DNA of 51,534 nt from Nitrospirota bacterium (GTDB lineage Bacteria; Nitrospirota; Nitrospiria; SBBL01; JAADHI01): contig JAJDBW010000059.1 in NCBI GenBank assembly GCA_029261155.1, forward strand, positions 1-51,534, in the 5' to 3' direction. Positions 50,119 through 51,534 of this stretch are shown here, one piece after another; within the stretch, counting starts at the first letter, position 1, and each line of letters begins with the position of its first letter. The translations under genes and the position numbers were made by a program. The notes beneath the pieces are model-generated. The model was not told the origin of the DNA and searched no databases. It worked only from the letters and a program-made list of their open reading frames with translations.

Positions 50119-50949
50119 TTATGCGGCTTCCTTTAGCAGGATATCTCCCTTATATATTTCTGATGGATAGTTATAATCCAGAGATTGGTGTTCTCTGAGA
50201 TTGTTGTATCGATCAAAATAAGCGGTCAATCCCTCTCGGCATTCTGAGACATTTCGATAGCCTTTCAAATAAACCTCTTCTTGTTTTACAGTTCTCCAAA
50301 GCCGCTCGACAAAGACATTGTCCAAAGCACGGCCTTTCCCATCCATACTGATCTTGATCTGGTTTGACTTTAGGATTCCTGTGAATGCTTCGCTCGTATA
50401 CTGGCTTCCCTGATCTGTATTAAAGATTTCTGGTTGCCCATGTCTCCCCAGGGCCTCATTTAAGGCCTCTATGCAAAAACCTCGATCCAGCGTCGTTGAA
50501 ATCCTCCAGGAGAGGACGTACCGGCTATACCAATCCATAACGGCTGTCAGGTAAACAAATCCTTTCTTCATGCGCACATATGTTATATCCGTGCTCCAGA
50601 CCTGATTCGCCCGGGTGATTTTAAGCCCCCGAAGCAGGTAAGGGTATTTTTTGTGTAATTTGTTTGCAATGGACAAATGCTTCTTTGGATATATCGCAGC
50701 AATCCCCATGATGCGCATCAGACGTCTTACTTTGTCCCGTCCAGCCACAAGAGAAAAACGCTTCTTCAGTGCCTTACTCAAGCGACGCGTCCCGCGCGTC
50801 GGGTTCTCTGTGAAGAGCTCATCCAGCTTCTCCATCAGTTTTAGGTCCATCTCGGTGATTCCCGCAGGACAATAGTAGTATGAGCCCCTTGAAACGGACA
50901 GAAGAGCGCACTGCCGTCTGATCCCTAGGATCCTTCCCTTCTTAACCAT
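50119..50949 (-). CDS. IS3-family transposase OrfB (integrase catalytic domain)
   Basis: The 276-residue frame has the HTH_21-type N-terminus (QCALLSVSRGSYYYCPAGIT; TENPTRGTRRLSKALKK) and the rve core: WSTDITYVRMKKGFVYLTAV (first D), FNTDQGSQYTSEAFTGIL (second D) and FVERLWRTVKQEEVYLKGY (E). All three catalytic residues are intact. It is probably made as an OrfAB fusion through the frameshift at 50984-50991, since the -1 frame is open from there into this gene. Confidence 0.93.
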   Translation of the reverse strand: MVKKGRILGIRRQCALLSVSRGSYYYCPAGITEMDLKLMEKLDELFTENPTRGTRRLSKALKKRFSLVAGRDKVRRLMRIMGIAAIYPKKHLSIANKLHKKYPYLLRGLKITRANQVWSTDITYVRMKKGFVYLTAVMDWYSRYVLSWRISTTLDRGFCIEALNEALGRHGQPEIFNTDQGSQYTSEAFTGILKSNQIKISMDGKGRALDNVFVERLWRTVKQEEVYLKGYRNVSECREGLTAYFDRYNNLREHQSLDYNYPSEIYKGDILLKEAA

Positions 50950-50957
50950 AAGCTTCC

Positions 50958-51263
50958 TTACAGAAGGCTCAGTTTCTTTAAGCTTTTTTTTAGAAAGTCG
51001 ATGTCCATACTTTGTTGGCCAATCCGCTGGTGAAGACGATCTCGCTCCTCTTGCAAGCGCTTAAGGGCTTCTTTGTCGTCTTTGTTCTCACTAAATACAA
51101 CGGAAGCCTTTTCCAAAAACTCATTCTTCCAGTTCCTGATCTGATTCGTGTGAACACCAAATTCGCTCGCCAATTCAGCAAGGGTCTTTATTTCTTTGAT
51201 CGCTTCAAGGGCAACACGAGCCTTGAAACTCGCGTCAAAATTTCGCCTCTTCCTTTTTGTCAT
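50958..51263 (-). CDS. IS3-family transposase OrfA (helix-turn-helix)
   Basis: ATG 51263 follows AAGGAG. The product has the HTH_Tnp_1 helix-turn-helix (FDASFKARVALEAIKEIKTL; ASEFGVHTNQIRNWKNEFLE) and a leucine zipper (LKRLQEERDRLHQRIGQQSM), typical of OrfA, which binds the terminal repeats. It ends just after the A8G slippery site. Confidence 0.92.
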   Translation of the reverse strand: MTKRKRRNFDASFKARVALEAIKEIKTLAELASEFGVHTNQIRNWKNEFLEKASVVFSENKDDKEALKRLQEERDRLHQRIGQQSMDIDFLKKSLKKLSLL

Positions 51264-51324
51264 TGTGGTCTCCTTCTTGGTCATATTACCAATCGGATCC
51301 ACTTATCTCTCAACTTTATTTTGT

Positions 51325-51534
51325 TCAAATCTCCCAGACCATTATACAACCAAATGACCTTATGAAATTAGGTTTATCTATATCGAAATCTTCCACTGAT
51401 AGATCTTCCTTTTTAGGTAATTGATCAATCAAGTAGTACTGGTAGTCCTCAGAATTCTTTTTCAAAAAACCTACTTGAGGAATTGGTTGCAGAGTAATTT
51501 TATTTTGCTTCTTAGAATACTCACGAAATGCATA
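51325..51534 (-). CDS. Partial coding sequence running off the window
   Basis: The frame is open from the window edge to TGA 51327-51325: YAFREYSKKQNKITLQPIPQ, later DYQYYLIDQLPKKEDLSVED and FIRSFGCIMVWEI. The stop falls within about ten bases of the IS3 edge. It may be a complete C-terminus of an upstream neighbour or the front part of the gene whose remainder is at 49524-50057. Family not recognised. Confidence 0.5.
   Translation of the reverse strand, partial: YAFREYSKKQNKITLQPIPQVGFLKKNSEDYQYYLIDQLPKKEDLSVEDFDIDKPNFIRSFGCIMVWEI

Larger units (their letters stand above)
50056..51320 (-). mobile_element. IS3-family insertion sequence
   Basis: The element is about 1.26 kb with two overlapping transposase frames in IS3 order. 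The ends are imperfect inverted repeats: AATAAAGTGGTCGGATAA from 50057 and, on the other strand from about 51319, AATAAAGTTGAGAGATAA. Exact ends and target duplication are unresolved. A run of eight A residues followed by G (T run 50984-50991) is the expected -1 frameshift site between the two frames. Confidence 0.85.

Noticed and set aside
1-51534. CRISPR array
   Set aside because: No series of regularly spaced short direct repeats was seen, and no cas gene.

Overview
The window is DNA from a Gram-negative bacterium: there is a TonB-dependent outer-membrane receptor, lipoproteins with lipoboxes, a periplasmic disulfide system and an F-type conjugation apparatus. The phylum cannot be fixed from the sequence; composition is moderate to AT-rich and no rRNA, tRNA or housekeeping marker is present. 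The gene content (complete F-type type IV secretion operon, coupling protein, primase, insertion sequences, gene cassettes) indicates a conjugative plasmid or integrative conjugative element. Replication, partition, integrase and relaxase genes are not visible here. || Layout: 0-2.3 kb holds three small minus-strand genes of unknown function, a decayed HU gene and a HigA-like antitoxin. 2.4-9.9 kb is a cassette-bearing accessory element: a leader with a promoter, split by an IS5-type insertion, then a one-gene cassette (frameshifted), an attC-like site, and a three-gene TerB / BrxD-like ATPase / BrxHI-like helicase operon ending in a second attC-like site. 10-10.5 kb has debris. 10.7-18.8 kb is a cargo operon: TonB-dependent receptor, M1-like metallopeptidase lipoprotein, ABC substrate-binding protein, histidine kinase and sigma-54 activator. 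18.9-23.7 kb carries an HU protein, a secreted NUC nuclease, an SPFH/NfeD pair, a lipoprotein and a lytic transglycosylase. 24.0-42.9 kb is the minus-strand transfer operon, transcribed ompA-like, dsbC-like, traA, L, E, K, B, V, C, N, W, U, trbC, trbI, S26 peptidase, traF, H, G. A perfect 29-bp inverted repeat at 42990-43064 separates it from a divergent plus-strand operon (degenerate TraD paralogue, TraD, DnaG-like primase, replication-relaxation-like protein). 48.5-49.4 kb is a second, inverted cassette element carrying a cupin gene. An IS3-type element interrupting other coding sequence closes the window. || Main result: elements A (2391-9857, plus) and B (49444-48468, minus) share a leader of about 190 bp and a right end of about 70 bp but carry unrelated cassettes. 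Each leader has the same promoter-like sequence (TTGATA, 17 bp, TACTAT) and ends at a GTT crossover-type triplet. The 7-bp sequence opening the first cassette of A is the exact reverse complement of the R''-type box that closes it, and the same holds at 6 of 7 for the cassette of B. This is integron cassette logic without an integrase gene in the window. One apparent cassette unit is nearly 6 kb and carries a complete three-gene TerB/BrxD/BrxHI module, which is likely to act in DNA processing or phage defence.
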